From contig JAURLP010000024.1 of assembly GCA_030831165.1 (NCBI GenBank), forward strand, positions 43,044-107,043: 64,000 nt of DNA, in the 5' to 3' direction. Of the stretch, positions 47,769 to 59,563 are shown piece after piece (position 1 is the first letter of the stretch; each line of letters begins with the position of its first letter). The notes beneath the pieces are model-generated. The model saw only the letters and a list, made by a program, of their open reading frames with translations. It did not search any database and was not told where the DNA came from. Source of the stretch: Gammaproteobacteria bacterium (GTDB taxonomy: Bacteria > Pseudomonadota > Gammaproteobacteria > Pseudomonadales > Pseudohongiellaceae). A program made the translations under genes and the position numbers.

Positions 47769-50024
47769 ATGAATTATAAGTTATTTACTTGTTTGTTTTT
47801 TCTATTGCCCATGAGCGTTTGGGCACAAAATAATTCTTCCACTGCAGCATTGTCATCTAAAACGATTGAGATGGTTAAGCTCAACAGTGAGCCAGTTATA
47901 GATGGCATTTTAGATGATGATGTATGGCAGCAGGCGAAGCTTGTAACAGATTTTTACCAAACCACTCCCACGGAATTTGCTACTCCGTCCCAACGAACCG
48001 AAGTACGTATTTTTTATAGTGAGGATGCTATCTATGTTGGGGCCAAGATGTTTGAAGATGATCCTGAGCAGATTACTGCACAGTCACTTCAACAATATGG
48101 GGGGGTCACACAAGAAGACGTTTTTATACTTTTACTGGATCCTTTTCTAAATCGTCGTAGTGGTTATCGCTTTGTCATAAGTCCCCTTGGGATCTGGTGG
48201 GATGCTATTTACAGCAGCCCGACAGATACTGATTCCAACTGGCTGGGTATTTGGCAGGGTGAAAGTAATATTGCCGAAGATGGCTGGACTGCAGAAATGC
48301 GCATCCCCTTCCAGACCTTGTCATTTGACCCTGACAATTCAGATTGGGGAATCAATTTTCAGCGTGTCATCAGACGCAATGATGAACGGATTTCCTGGAT
48401 GTCACGTGATCGGCAGCATAACCCAGGAACTTCTGGAGTAGCGACGGGCATAAGCGGTATACAACAGGGTAAGGGACTGGATATTGTGCCGGGACTCACA
48501 TTACGCCGTGATAAAGTTTATGGTGCAACGGCCGGAACAGGTGTTGGAAATAATGTTGAGCCAACCCTCGACTTATTTTACAAGATAACGCCTTCCCTGA
48601 ATGCATCATTAACCCTTAATACGGATTTTTCAGCAGCAGAAGTTGATAACCGTCAGGTTAATTTAACGCGCTTTTCACTTTTCTTTCCCGAAAGAAGAGA
48701 TTTTTTCTTGCGCGACTCAGATATTTTTGAGTTTGGACAGATTGGAAATTACGGCTTTGAAAATAACTGGGGTACGGGTTTCTCAGCGATACCCAATGCT
48801 GCTCAACAAAATGCCAGACCATTCTTTTCCCGCACAATTGGATTAAGTGCAAACGGTACGCCGGTAGATTTGAATGTTGGAGGAAAGCTCAGTGGCAGGG
48901 TTGGGGATTTTAATGTTGGCTCATTATTAATTTCCCAAGATGAAGACATCAGTACCGGAGTCGATGCAACCGATATTTTTGTTGGTCGAGCTGTGATGAA
49001 TATTTTGGCTGAATCCCAGATTGGGGTGATGATGACCGATGGTGATCCGCAATCAAATCTTGACAGCAGCTTATATGGTGCAGATTTTCGCTATCGAAAT
49101 TCACGCTTACCCAATAACAAAACTGTGGAAGTCACTGCCTGGGTGCAAAAAACAGATACCGAGGGAAAAACAGGGGATGATATGGCCTATAGTCTTGCTG
49201 TTGGTACGCCAAACAGAAACGGTTGGCGCGGCACTGGAATCTATACTCGGGTAGAGCGGAATTTTGATCCGGCGGTAGGCTTTGTTAATCGCACGGGTAT
49301 TCAGGATTATGCACTTGAAGGAGGCTACTCATTCCTTCTGCCCAATAGCAGCTATTTTGCTAGTTATAATGTGACTGTTGATGGTTATCGTGCTGAGTTG
49401 CTGTCTAGTGGCGAGTTGAGCTCACAAGATGTTGGGCTTCGCCTTTCGCTGTTCAATAGAAGTCGGGATCGATTTTTTGCAAGATTAGTTCAGGCCAAGG
49501 AAGTGCTGATAAATGATTTTTCAATTTTCAGGGCTTCAGACGGATCAAGGTCGGTGGTTATCCCAAGAGGCAGTTATACATTCAATGAGGCGAGGGTTTT
49601 CCTGAATACTGGTAGCCATCGCAAGCTATCGGCTAATTTAAGCGTTTGGGCTGGAGAATTTTATGATGGCGACCATCTGGAGTTTAGGTCTGCGCTTACC
49701 TGGAGGCCAAGCAATCATCTGGAATTTGGACTGGCTCATAATGAAAATTCAATTAAATTACCTGGTGGAGACTTTAAAGTTCGGCAAATTAACCTGCAGG
49801 CAAATTTTTCTTTAAACACACGCTGGTCTTGGAATAATTTAGTCCAGTACGACAATGTCTCGGAATTAATGGGTTTAAACAGTCGACTGGTCTATATACC
49901 CGAAGCTGGCCAACAAGCTATTCTGGTGTTTAATTATGGTGCTCAGGATAGAGATAAGGATAATAGTTTCATATCGACAAATTCTGACCTGTCTTTAAGA
50001 ATGACCTATACCTTCAGATATTGA
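47769..50024 (+). CDS. DUF5916 outer-membrane-associated protein with CBM9-like N-terminal domain
   Basis: Secreted 751-residue protein with a signal peptide (about 1-19, VWAQ). Residues about 35-230 resemble the CBM9-like domain of this family (PVIDGILDDDVWQQA, YVGAKMFEDDP, WTAEMRIPFQTLSFD). The rest fits DUF5916, with many beta strands and repeated aromatic/charged alternations ending in RMTYTFRY, suggesting an outer-membrane barrel. The function is unknown; peptide- or glycan-uptake contexts occur in other bacteria. It converges on holA with only 9 bases between. Confidence 0.8.
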   Translation: MNYKLFTCLFFLLPMSVWAQNNSSTAALSSKTIEMVKLNSEPVIDGILDDDVWQQAKLVTDFYQTTPTEFATPSQRTEVRIFYSEDAIYVGAKMFEDDPEQITAQSLQQYGGVTQEDVFILLLDPFLNRRSGYRFVISPLGIWWDAIYSSPTDTDSNWLGIWQGESNIAEDGWTAEMRIPFQTLSFDPDNSDWGINFQRVIRRNDERISWMSRDRQHNPGTSGVATGISGIQQGKGLDIVPGLTLRRDKVYGATAGTGVGNNVEPTLDLFYKITPSLNASLTLNTDFSAAEVDNRQVNLTRFSLFFPERRDFFLRDSDIFEFGQIGNYGFENNWGTGFSAIPNAAQQNARPFFSRTIGLSANGTPVDLNVGGKLSGRVGDFNVGSLLISQDEDISTGVDATDIFVGRAVMNILAESQIGVMMTDGDPQSNLDSSLYGADFRYRNSRLPNNKTVEVTAWVQKTDTEGKTGDDMAYSLAVGTPNRNGWRGTGIYTRVERNFDPAVGFVNRTGIQDYALEGGYSFLLPNSSYFASYNVTVDGYRAELLSSGELSSQDVGLRLSLFNRSRDRFFARLVQAKEVLINDFSIFRASDGSRSVVIPRGSYTFNEARVFLNTGSHRKLSANLSVWAGEFYDGDHLEFRSALTWRPSNHLEFGLAHNENSIKLPGGDFKVRQINLQANFSLNTRWSWNNLVQYDNVSELMGLNSRLVYIPEAGQQAILVFNYGAQDRDKDNSFISTNSDLSLRMTYTFRY

Positions 50025-50033
50025 AGTGTAAAG

Positions 50034-51071
50034 CTAGGCGCTTAAGTCCAGATGATTACATATCGGATTTTTACTGCTTATCGAAAGCACCATACGGGAA
50101 AGTCCGTCCCAGGTATTTAGCTTATTTAAGCCTTTTACAGATTGGTCAATGAGACTGGCGTCACTTAGAATGGCCTGTAATTGCATCAGAGAATGCTTGT
50201 TTAATGCCACAGAAACAGGCCCCATTCGATTATTCCAGACACGTGCGCTTTGCATAGCATTGCTAATGCTGCTGCCATTATCTAGTTGTTGAGCCATTTT
50301 GCAAAGCGATCGAATTTCCCGGCAAATAAAATTCAGAATTTTAAGTGGATCTTCACTTTCTGCTTTCAGGTGATAAAGAATATTCAAAGCTCTGGCTGTA
50401 TTCCCGGCAAGAGCTGTATCAATTAAAGTAAAAACATTAAAGCGTGCGCTATCGGCTACTGCCCGGGCAACCGTGCTGGCATCTAATTCATTGTTGTCTG
50501 CAAGGATACTTAACTTATCGATTTCCTGTGCAGTTGCCAGCAAGTTGCCCTCAGTTCGCTGACAAATAATTTCTATTGCCTGCCCATCAGCTGTTAAGCC
50601 ATGTCGTTTAAGTCGCTGTCGTATCCAGCCAGCCAGTTGCTGCGAGTTGATGGGCCAAATCGTTACAAAATAAGCATGTGCCTCGATCTGCTTGAACCAC
50701 TTGGTATTGGTTGCCGCTTTTTCCACTTTTGGGCTTGAGATTAGTAAGAGATTATCTTCAGATGGATTGGCCAGGTAGGCATGCAAGGTTTTTTTAGCAG
50801 TATCATCAAGTTTGGCTGAACTTAAACGCAGGTCGATCAGTTTCTTTTCAGCAAATAAAGATAGATTATTACTGGCTTCAAGCAGGATATTCCAATCAAA
50901 GCTCCCCTGAGCCGAATAGATTTCGCGTTCACTATAGCCCTGTTCCCGAGCAAACTTTCTAATCTCATCACAACTTTCCTGAACCAGCAGCGTTTCATCT
51001 CCGGCCACCCAAATAACAGGCGGGATTTTATTGTTTAATTGAGAAACAACTTGTTCTGGTTTTACTTGCAT
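50034..51071 (-). CDS. holA: DNA polymerase III subunit delta
   Basis: Clamp-loader subunit that opens the beta clamp. The 345-residue protein has the HolA pattern, with VWVAGDETLLVQE-type opening (IPPVIWVAGDETLLVQE), SFDWNILLEASNNLSLF and CQRTEGNLLATAQEIDKLSI. It is the last gene of leuS-lptE-yceI-holA, starting 12 bases after the yceI stop. Confidence 0.94.
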   Translation of the reverse strand: MQVKPEQVVSQLNNKIPPVIWVAGDETLLVQESCDEIRKFAREQGYSEREIYSAQGSFDWNILLEASNNLSLFAEKKLIDLRLSSAKLDDTAKKTLHAYLANPSEDNLLLISSPKVEKAATNTKWFKQIEAHAYFVTIWPINSQQLAGWIRQRLKRHGLTADGQAIEIICQRTEGNLLATAQEIDKLSILADNNELDASTVARAVADSARFNVFTLIDTALAGNTARALNILYHLKAESEDPLKILNFICREIRSLCKMAQQLDNGSSISNAMQSARVWNNRMGPVSVALNKHSLMQLQAILSDASLIDQSVKGLNKLNTWDGLSRMVLSISSKNPICNHLDLSA

Positions 51072-51083
51072 GACAAGAGGGTG

Positions 51084-51674
51084 TTACATGCCTTCATCAA
51101 AAAACAAGGAAAAATCGACAACAACATTTGGGTTTATACTGGGGAGACCAGCGATGTCTCGTAGTGCTTCTACCCCTTCAGCCAGACCAAAAAGTGAGGC
51201 ACCTATAATAATGGGCTGTGCAGGCTGAATTTCAATTCTAGAGTCAGAAATTTTGGTCAGCCGAAGATCCGCACTTAAATCTGCACTGATGCCATGCAGG
51301 GATAGACTATAGGGATAATTGCTAACGCTACTAGTTCCTGCCGCAAGATCATCCAGTGAAGCGCTATTGATGCTGAGGGAAATAGTCGCGGTAGGATATT
51401 GTTGTACTTCAAACAGAATATCTCTAACCCGTTGGTCACGGATTTCAATTGCCGTATCGACACTGGCCAGATCAATTTCCAGTGTAGCTGCACCACTATC
51501 CGTTATCGCGCCACTTAAGTTAGTAAAGGTGTTTATTTCTGAGATGGCAGCAGCTTTGCTGGTCACATAATATAAACTGGAATCTGCATTGTTTAATTCC
51601 CAGTCAGCCATGGCAGATAGGCTGATAAGTCCCAGGATTGGGCTGATTATCAGGAATTTAAGTGATGATTTCAT
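51084..51674 (-). CDS. YceI-family periplasmic protein
   Basis: A 196-residue lipocalin-like protein that may bind an isoprenoid or other lipid. A signal peptide (1-23, ending SAMA) is followed by the YceI pattern: DWELNNADSSLYYVTSK, SAAT-like central strands (IEIRDQRVRDILF), and the TATISLSINS stretch. GGAGC precedes the ATG. It lies inside the otherwise standard leuS-lptE-holA cluster, 92 bases after lptE and 12 before holA. Confidence 0.87.
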   Translation of the reverse strand: MKSSLKFLIISPILGLISLSAMADWELNNADSSLYYVTSKAAAISEINTFTNLSGAITDSGAATLEIDLASVDTAIEIRDQRVRDILFEVQQYPTATISLSINSASLDDLAAGTSSVSNYPYSLSLHGISADLSADLRLTKISDSRIEIQPAQPIIIGASLFGLAEGVEALRDIAGLPSINPNVVVDFSLFFDEGM

Positions 51675-51766
51675 GTTTTGCTCCAGTGATTTTTTAAATG
51701 TTGATTTTGATTATTGCAAGGCCTGTAACTTAGGGCAATAGGCATTGAGTGATAGCCAAGGAAAGC

Positions 51767-52249
51767 TTATCTGACCGTTTGCAGACGCCTCATTATTTGT
51801 TCAGTCAAAGCCAGGCGTAATTCATCCAGAACTAGTTCAGCTTCATTGGTTTTAGCTGCAGCATTGTTAGGGTCAGCTTCATAGATTTGTTCGACAGAAA
51901 TGATCTCTCGAGCAATAACTGATTCGCCGTCATTATCAAGTTGAAAGGATGCAGTCAGCGTTATTTCATACTCTCCAGCTCTAACATTACGGTTTACGCT
52001 GACAATACGTTCAATACTCTGCTCATTGCCTAAGGTAAGTTTGTAGGCTGCAGTGTCCTCAACAATGTCGACTCCGGATGAAATTAGCCGACGACGTAAA
52101 GTCTGGGCAAGCTCATTACGGTTACTATCAAAGGAAAGCTGCAGTTGTTGAAGCTCCGGGCTTAATAAACTGCTGTCATATCCCCGCAAGGTAAAACCGC
52201 AACTGCTTAAAAGCAGGAGCATGACAATTGTCAGGATGATTTTGCTCAT
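51767..52249 (-). CDS. lptE: LPS-assembly lipoprotein LptE
   Basis: Plug partner of LptD in delivering lipopolysaccharide to the outer leaflet. I start at the ATG at 52249: it gives a compact lipoprotein signal MSKIILTIVMLLLLSSC (cysteine 17) followed by GFTLRGY, the family hallmark. The longer frame to 52282 adds 11 residues ahead of the signal. 160 residues. Confidence 0.92.
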   Translation of the reverse strand: MSKIILTIVMLLLLSSCGFTLRGYDSSLLSPELQQLQLSFDSNRNELAQTLRRRLISSGVDIVEDTAAYKLTLGNEQSIERIVSVNRNVRAGEYEITLTASFQLDNDGESVIAREIISVEQIYEADPNNAAAKTNEAELVLDELRLALTEQIMRRLQTVR

Positions 52250-52283
52250 TATGTGCTCATGGTCTGTTTTATCGGTCAACATT

Positions 52284-54779
<2,496 letters not shown>

Positions 54780-54902
54780 TTAGGTCTATTTTTTAAGGCT
54801 CAAAAAAGATTGCATAGGATACCTTAGAAGGCATGTTAGCGGTAGCGTCAATTCAATGTATCATTAGCGCTTATTACCACCGACAAGGCCTTCAAGCCAG
54901 CA

Positions 54903-55508
54903 ATGACGACCGATAAAAACAGCAAACATAAAGCGATTCAGCAAAAGCTTAAAGAGAGTGTTGATAAAGGCTTAGCAGCTGCAACAGAGCTACGTGGAGT
55001 TTGTATTCTTCTGACAGGGGATGGCAAGGGGAAAAGCAGCTCAGCTTTTGGTATGGTTATGCGCAGTCTTGGGTACGGGCATAAAGTTGGCATAGTTCAA
55101 TTTATTAAAGGTGAACAGCTATCAGGGGAAGAGATCTATGTTAAAGAAAAGTATCCATCACTTCCCTTTTATCAAATGGGTACCGGCTTCACCTGGGAAA
55201 CACAAGACAGGGAAGCGGATATCAAGGCTGCGTTAGCGACCTGGGCTGAGGCTGAGAAGCTATTGCAAAATCCAGCTATTAATTTGCTAGTGCTGGATGA
55301 GTTGACCTATATGCTGGCATTTGACTACCTCTCCGAAGATATTGTTATTCGAGCAATAAAAAACCGACCAGTACAGCAAAGTGTTGTCATCACAGGGAGA
55401 GGAGGAGGTTCCGCCTTAAGAGAAATTGCCGATACTGTTTCAGAAATAAAAAATATTAAACATGCTTATGACCGTGGTATTAAGGCTCAAAAAGGAGTGG
55501 ATTTTTAA
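54903..55508 (+). CDS. btuR: Cob(I)yrinic acid a,c-diamide adenosyltransferase
   Basis: ATP-dependent adenosyltransferase making adenosylcobalamin (CobO/BtuR type). P-loop GDGKGKSS (39-46), GYGHKVGIVQFIKG and VLDELTYML follow the family. 201 residues. No cobalamin riboswitch pattern is seen in the 129-base leader, and no other B12 gene is adjacent. The mshL remnant ends 5 bases after its stop. Confidence 0.92.
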   Translation: MTTDKNSKHKAIQQKLKESVDKGLAAATELRGVCILLTGDGKGKSSSAFGMVMRSLGYGHKVGIVQFIKGEQLSGEEIYVKEKYPSLPFYQMGTGFTWETQDREADIKAALATWAEAEKLLQNPAINLLVLDELTYMLAFDYLSEDIVIRAIKNRPVQQSVVITGRGGGSALREIADTVSEIKNIKHAYDRGIKAQKGVDF

Positions 55509-55513
55509 ACATG

Positions 55514-56572
55514 CTAAATTCTATTAAACCGCCAGTAGATTTTATTCGTGACTTCATCACTACCATCGATCGTGAGTATATTGGTTGGGGAGTTAGCCAG
55601 ATTAGCGCCGGTAACTAACTGGTTGAAAGAAAAATCCACATTGCTGTTATTGATTAAGGCATTCCAGTCCACACCAGATTGGTAAGTGTCACTTAAATTG
55701 ACTTCTACCACAGTTGCTTCAATGAGGACCTGTGTTAATGATCGATTCTGAACCAGGTTGATAAACGCTTGAACTTCGCCATGTTGTCGAGCGGTCGCTC
55801 TGACATTTAGCAAACCGCTTTCAGAGCTCGCAACTACAGAACCCGTTGTTGGTCCAGCAGCCCCATCTCCGGCATTGCCAGTGGTGGAGATATCTGAAAG
55901 TAAAGCCTCTACATTGGCTGCCAGAGATTGCCAGAAATCAAAATTTGACGTTTGCGATAGATTGGCCGTGGAATTATTGTTTCCACCAGTTGTTGTTATT
56001 GATGTCGCAACATCAGTGGATGTTTCAGCTGTTCTGGCGACATTCACATAATCTACTTCATAGGTTCGCCAAAAAGCGGTATCGGGTTCTACCAAAACGT
56101 TGTTGTTATCATCAAAAGTCCAGCGAATATCAATTTGCTGGGCTAAACGCTCAAGAATTTGGGGAATGGTCTGATCAATCGCATTAAGGCTGACCTGACC
56201 AGTGATTCTCGGATGTATATCAATATTAATGGCGGCATCACGAGCGACCGTAAATAACAAATCTCGAACTGGGACGTTCATAACAGACACAGAGTAAAGA
56301 TCCGGCTCAGCCACTGGCTCCGGAAGGCTCAATAGCGGGAGTGTATTGACGACTTCAGGGATGTCAGCGCCAGAAGCATCTGATTGAGGCTCTGGTAAAG
56401 CAGAAGCCTCAAGATGGCGACCTTCATTGACCGTTGCCGGCAGGGCTGTCTGTAGCTGACTGCTGGTACAGGAGCACAACAACTAGGCAGCCACAATAGA
56501 ACTGGGAAAAGCAACATTTCTGAAGCCTAAATTTAGAGCTTCGGGAAGAATTTTTTTGTTCTTTCTCAGCAT
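55514..56572 (-). pseudogene. mshL: MSHA pilus secretin MshL, disrupted (internal amber and 3' truncation)
   Basis: From an ATG at 56572 the frame reads MLRKNKKILPEA, then RNVAFPSSIVAA, hits TAG at 56483-56485 (codon 30), and resumes as LLCSCTSSQLQ. That is a lipoprotein signal split by a stop just before its lipobox cysteines. After it the frame is open for another 320 codons and matches the N-terminal part of MshL: a secretin N0/STN domain (VRDLLFTVARDAAINIDIHP), WRTYEVDYVNVAR, Ser/Thr/Asn-rich linker, and NRSLTQVLIEATVVEVNLSD. It then ends in TAG at 55514, before the secretin pore domain. Two independent defects make it a pseudogene. An earlier-looking start at 56482 (TTG) would lack the signal peptide. 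Confidence 0.82.
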
Positions 56573-56593
56573 GTTAAAGATAGTGGTTATGGC

Positions 56594-57649
56594 ATGCGCC
56601 ACTTACTACCCTGGACAGCCTTGTTTGTAGGTTTTGGAGTGATCATATTGGCTTTTGCCTTGTATCTAGGTATAAATGCATATCAGCCTGAGCAACCATT
56701 CAGGCCGGTGCAAGCCAATAGCGATGCGGCTGGGAATATACCGCAAGCCACTGAAAATCAAACTGAAATAGTAAGAGAAGTCGCAGTAATTCAAGGCCCC
56801 AATGAAGAGGCTTCTTTAAGTTCTCAGGAGCAACTTGACATAGTTGAATCTGCTTCTGCTTCAGAGACGCCAATTACCCAGGCACCAAATCAAGTTAAGC
56901 CGGCCCCTCAATCCAGTGAATTCTTGATTGGAAGCCTGACAAGTGAGCCAGCAACTGATATTGGACAAGCTGAATTAGAAATTGCAGACACTCAGATTCC
57001 AGAAAGTGAATTTGTACCAATAGAAACTGGAGTCGTTGAAGCAGTGGAAACCGATGCTACCTTGGCAAGCATAAGTCAAACACCCAGCAGACAAACCCAA
57101 GACAGGCAAGAGGCAAGAGAAGACATATCAGAAGGAATGACAGTAGAAATAACACCTGAATTCGCAGAAGAAAGTCTCGCAATAGTGGCAATTGAAGCCT
57201 CGGTAGAAAATGATAGACAAAACCAGCCCCTTGAGCAGGCTGCTGGCAACATGGCCATGGATAAAACGGCTTTTTCTGAGCTGCCTGGCTTAATCGGCGT
57301 CAGGGCACGCGCAAGTTCTGAATGGTTGCAAAATATAGCCAGTAAAAATGCTTATACGGTACAAATGGCTGCTTTCCCGATCGCGGATCAGCGCATGTTG
57401 GAGGAATATCTTCAATTGCTTTCGCTAACAGAATTGCTGGATGAGACCTACCTTTGCCTGATTTCCAGAACATCTAACAGGCCACAGCAATGGTTGGTGA
57501 TACATGGTGATTTTACCGGGGTTAGCCGGGCACGAGAGTACATCGAAAGCTTGCCTATCTACAGTCGGCAATATGAGCCTTTTGCCAGAAATTCAGAGAC
57601 GATTGCCTGTCTCAGCGATGCCCCTGAAGGCTCTTTATTAGCCTTTTGA
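56594..57649 (+). CDS. Membrane-anchored SPOR-domain protein
   Basis: A 351-residue protein with one N-terminal membrane helix (about 8-28), a long acidic, low-complexity periplasmic linker (about 33-245, rich in Glu, Ala, Thr, Pro and Ser), and a C-terminal SPOR-like domain (about 255-325, YTVQMAAFPIADQRMLEEYL). SPOR domains bind septal peptidoglycan stripped of stems, so a division-linked role like DamX or FtsN is possible. It is divergent from mshL with only 21 bases between start codons, and no clear ribosome-binding site is visible. Confidence 0.72.
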   Translation: MRHLLPWTALFVGFGVIILAFALYLGINAYQPEQPFRPVQANSDAAGNIPQATENQTEIVREVAVIQGPNEEASLSSQEQLDIVESASASETPITQAPNQVKPAPQSSEFLIGSLTSEPATDIGQAELEIADTQIPESEFVPIETGVVEAVETDATLASISQTPSRQTQDRQEAREDISEGMTVEITPEFAEESLAIVAIEASVENDRQNQPLEQAAGNMAMDKTAFSELPGLIGVRARASSEWLQNIASKNAYTVQMAAFPIADQRMLEEYLQLLSLTELLDETYLCLISRTSNRPQQWLVIHGDFTGVSRAREYIESLPIYSRQYEPFARNSETIACLSDAPEGSLLAF

Positions 57650-57676
57650 AATGGAGCTAAGGCTAATTGGATAACA

Positions 57677-57706
57677 AAAAAAGGGCTGATTAATCAGCCC
57701 TTTTTT
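57677..57706. terminator. Bidirectional terminator
   Basis: A perfect palindrome of 30 bases: six A, GGGCTGATTAATCAGCCC, six T. It serves both the SPOR gene on plus and the SnoaL-like gene on minus. Confidence 0.9.
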
Positions 57707-57724
57707 AGCATGCTTATTATAAAA

Positions 57725-58210
57725 TTATCTTGCTCTAATTGTTCCGTAATCCCAATGTTCAGCAACTTTTCCGTCTTCTATAAGGAACATGTCAAACCAG
57801 GTGGTTGTATACATTTCGCCAGCCATATTGGGGTTTTCCAGTTCGCGTTTCATGGCTAAAGTCACATAACCGTTCTCCGCTGTGATGGCAACCAGGCCAT
57901 CAATGTAGTCCATTTCTTCACGTTCGCCCATTCGGCCAAAAGCGGTTATAAATGCTGCGCGACCTGTTGGGATGCCTGGGTTATGCTGGATATAGTCTTC
58001 AGCCATATATTCCATAGCAGCATCCATGTTGCGAGCAACCAACACTTTACGCCAGAAGTCATAAACCAGTCGTTTGTCAGCCTCAATTTGAGGATCTGAT
58101 GATTCCAGCCAGGCAGCCTGTTGAGCAGCTGGAATAGCTTCTACAGCTACTTGGGCAGCAACCGTTGTGCTGAAAAGTCCCAGCAATATTAGCGTTAAAA
58201 ATTTCTTCAT
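57725..58210 (-). CDS. Secreted SnoaL/NTF2-like protein
   Basis: From the ATG at 58210 (GGAG upstream) a signal peptide (about 1-20) leads a 161-residue protein with the SnoaL-like polyketide-cyclase/NTF2 fold pattern: VYDFWRKVLVARNMDAAMEYMAEDYIQHNPGIPTG is split here only by length, and FDMFLIEDGKVAEHWD ends the domain. Catalytic role unknown; many such secreted proteins have no assigned substrate. A start at 58300 would place 30 residues before the signal. Confidence 0.8.
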   Translation of the reverse strand: MKKFLTLILLGLFSTTVAAQVAVEAIPAAQQAAWLESSDPQIEADKRLVYDFWRKVLVARNMDAAMEYMAEDYIQHNPGIPTGRAAFITAFGRMGEREEMDYIDGLVAITAENGYVTLAMKRELENPNMAGEMYTTTWFDMFLIEDGKVAEHWDYGTIRAR

Positions 58211-58405
58211 TGTTTTTCTCCTATCAGAAAACCTAGATGTTTTGAAACATGCACATAAATTAGCCGATCGATTATAGGCATCTAAGAGGCTGATATTCAA
58301 GCATCTTATAGGGCCAGAGCAACTTTAGGTAAAATTCGTGTACAAGGTTTTTAAATGCCTCTTTGGCAGGCAGTCAAGTAATCAAAACTAATATTGAGCA
58401 GGCAA

Positions 58406-58433
58406 AAAAAAGGAGGTCAAGACCTCCTTTTTT
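58406..58433 (-). terminator. Terminator after the 58455 gene
   Basis: AAAAAAGGAGGTC pairs with GACCTCCTTTTTT around AA. Located 22 bases after the stop of the secreted protein gene at 58455-59363. Confidence 0.85.
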
Positions 58434-58454
58434 AAAGCGAAGCTTTATCTGGAA

Positions 58455-59363
58455 TTACCTTCTGTTGCCAGCAGGAATTCCGTCACCTATACGCTCTTCA
58501 TAAGTCATATTTTCCATGCGCCATTCCTGAACGACATCCATATACTCAGGTAACATGGTGATGCCACCACCACGACCCGCTTCATAAGGAATGCCATTTT
58601 CTGCAGCAAACTCTACTGGAGCAGAGTTCTCTCCGGGCAGGTAATGAGGAATTTCTCCTGGGGCTCTCTCAATTTCAATAGCATAACGACAAGGATAAGG
58701 AGCCATCGTACTATCTGCTCTGGCTGAAAAGCCATTGGTTTTGATAAATACATCGTCGAGATAAACCGGGTCGGAGACCATCATAACATGAGTCATAGTG
58801 TCGCCATGAGGAATGAAATATTCAAGCATGGTCGCTTGATCGCTAAACGCTAGGCCATTTCTGCGCATCCAGCTATTTTTAATATGCGTAGTTTCAACAA
58901 CCAGAGTGTCACCTTCAAAATGTCCGGTTGAGAAACCTCCCCAGGTATGAGGATACATTTCATCAGGATGCTCACGACCATCCATCCAGATGACCCTTTT
59001 TTGAGCTTGCCAGGATATGTGCGTGCGAATCGCTGTTAATTCTTGTGTTGCCTCGTCTATTACTTGCCAAACACGCAGGTTTCCAACTCCTCTGAATCCA
59101 TAGGTAGATGGATGAGGCTTGCATTGATGCTCAGGGACAGTCAGCAGACTGGCCGTCCATGAATCGGCGCGCTGTCTGGCAGCATCATTGATGGGTAATC
59201 CGGCATAGTCTCCTGCCATGGGACCAGGGCCACGTTCAAGCTGGTCTTCATGCATGATTGGGTTCCAGTGGCCATATATGTCAGCTTGGGCACTACCAGT
59301 TCCTATGGCGCCAAGAAGTCCTAAGGCCAATATGCTGGTGATTTTATTCAATGTAGAGTTCAT
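58455..59363 (-). CDS. Secreted protein of unknown function
   Basis: From the ATG at 59363 a signal peptide (about 1-28, ending AQA) leads a 302-residue mature-like protein. Features: NDAARQRADSWTASLL, CKPHPSTYGFRGVGNLRVWQ, GGFSTGHFEGDTLVVETTH and MLEYFIPHGDTMTHVM. The GHFEGDTLVVET pattern recurs in uncharacterised secreted proteins of proteobacteria and acidobacteria as far as I recall, but I know no function. A frame extension to 59414 only adds residues before the signal. Confidence 0.65.
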   Translation of the reverse strand: MNSTLNKITSILALGLLGAIGTGSAQADIYGHWNPIMHEDQLERGPGPMAGDYAGLPINDAARQRADSWTASLLTVPEHQCKPHPSTYGFRGVGNLRVWQVIDEATQELTAIRTHISWQAQKRVIWMDGREHPDEMYPHTWGGFSTGHFEGDTLVVETTHIKNSWMRRNGLAFSDQATMLEYFIPHGDTMTHVMMVSDPVYLDDVFIKTNGFSARADSTMAPYPCRYAIEIERAPGEIPHYLPGENSAPVEFAAENGIPYEAGRGGGITMLPEYMDVVQEWRMENMTYEERIGDGIPAGNRR

Positions 59364-59563
59364 AAATATTTCCTCAATAGTATTTTTCACAATACCGTCG
59401 TGGGAATATAGCATGCAATTTTTAAATTTTTAAACTTTATATTGGTCCCTGCTTAGCTTTCACAATAGCTGCAATTTCTTATGTGGGAACTGGAAAGGCA
59501 AAGCCAGCACCATATGTTAGTTTGTGCTGGTTAATATTGAAGGCAATCAGGTAAGCTTGGGAT

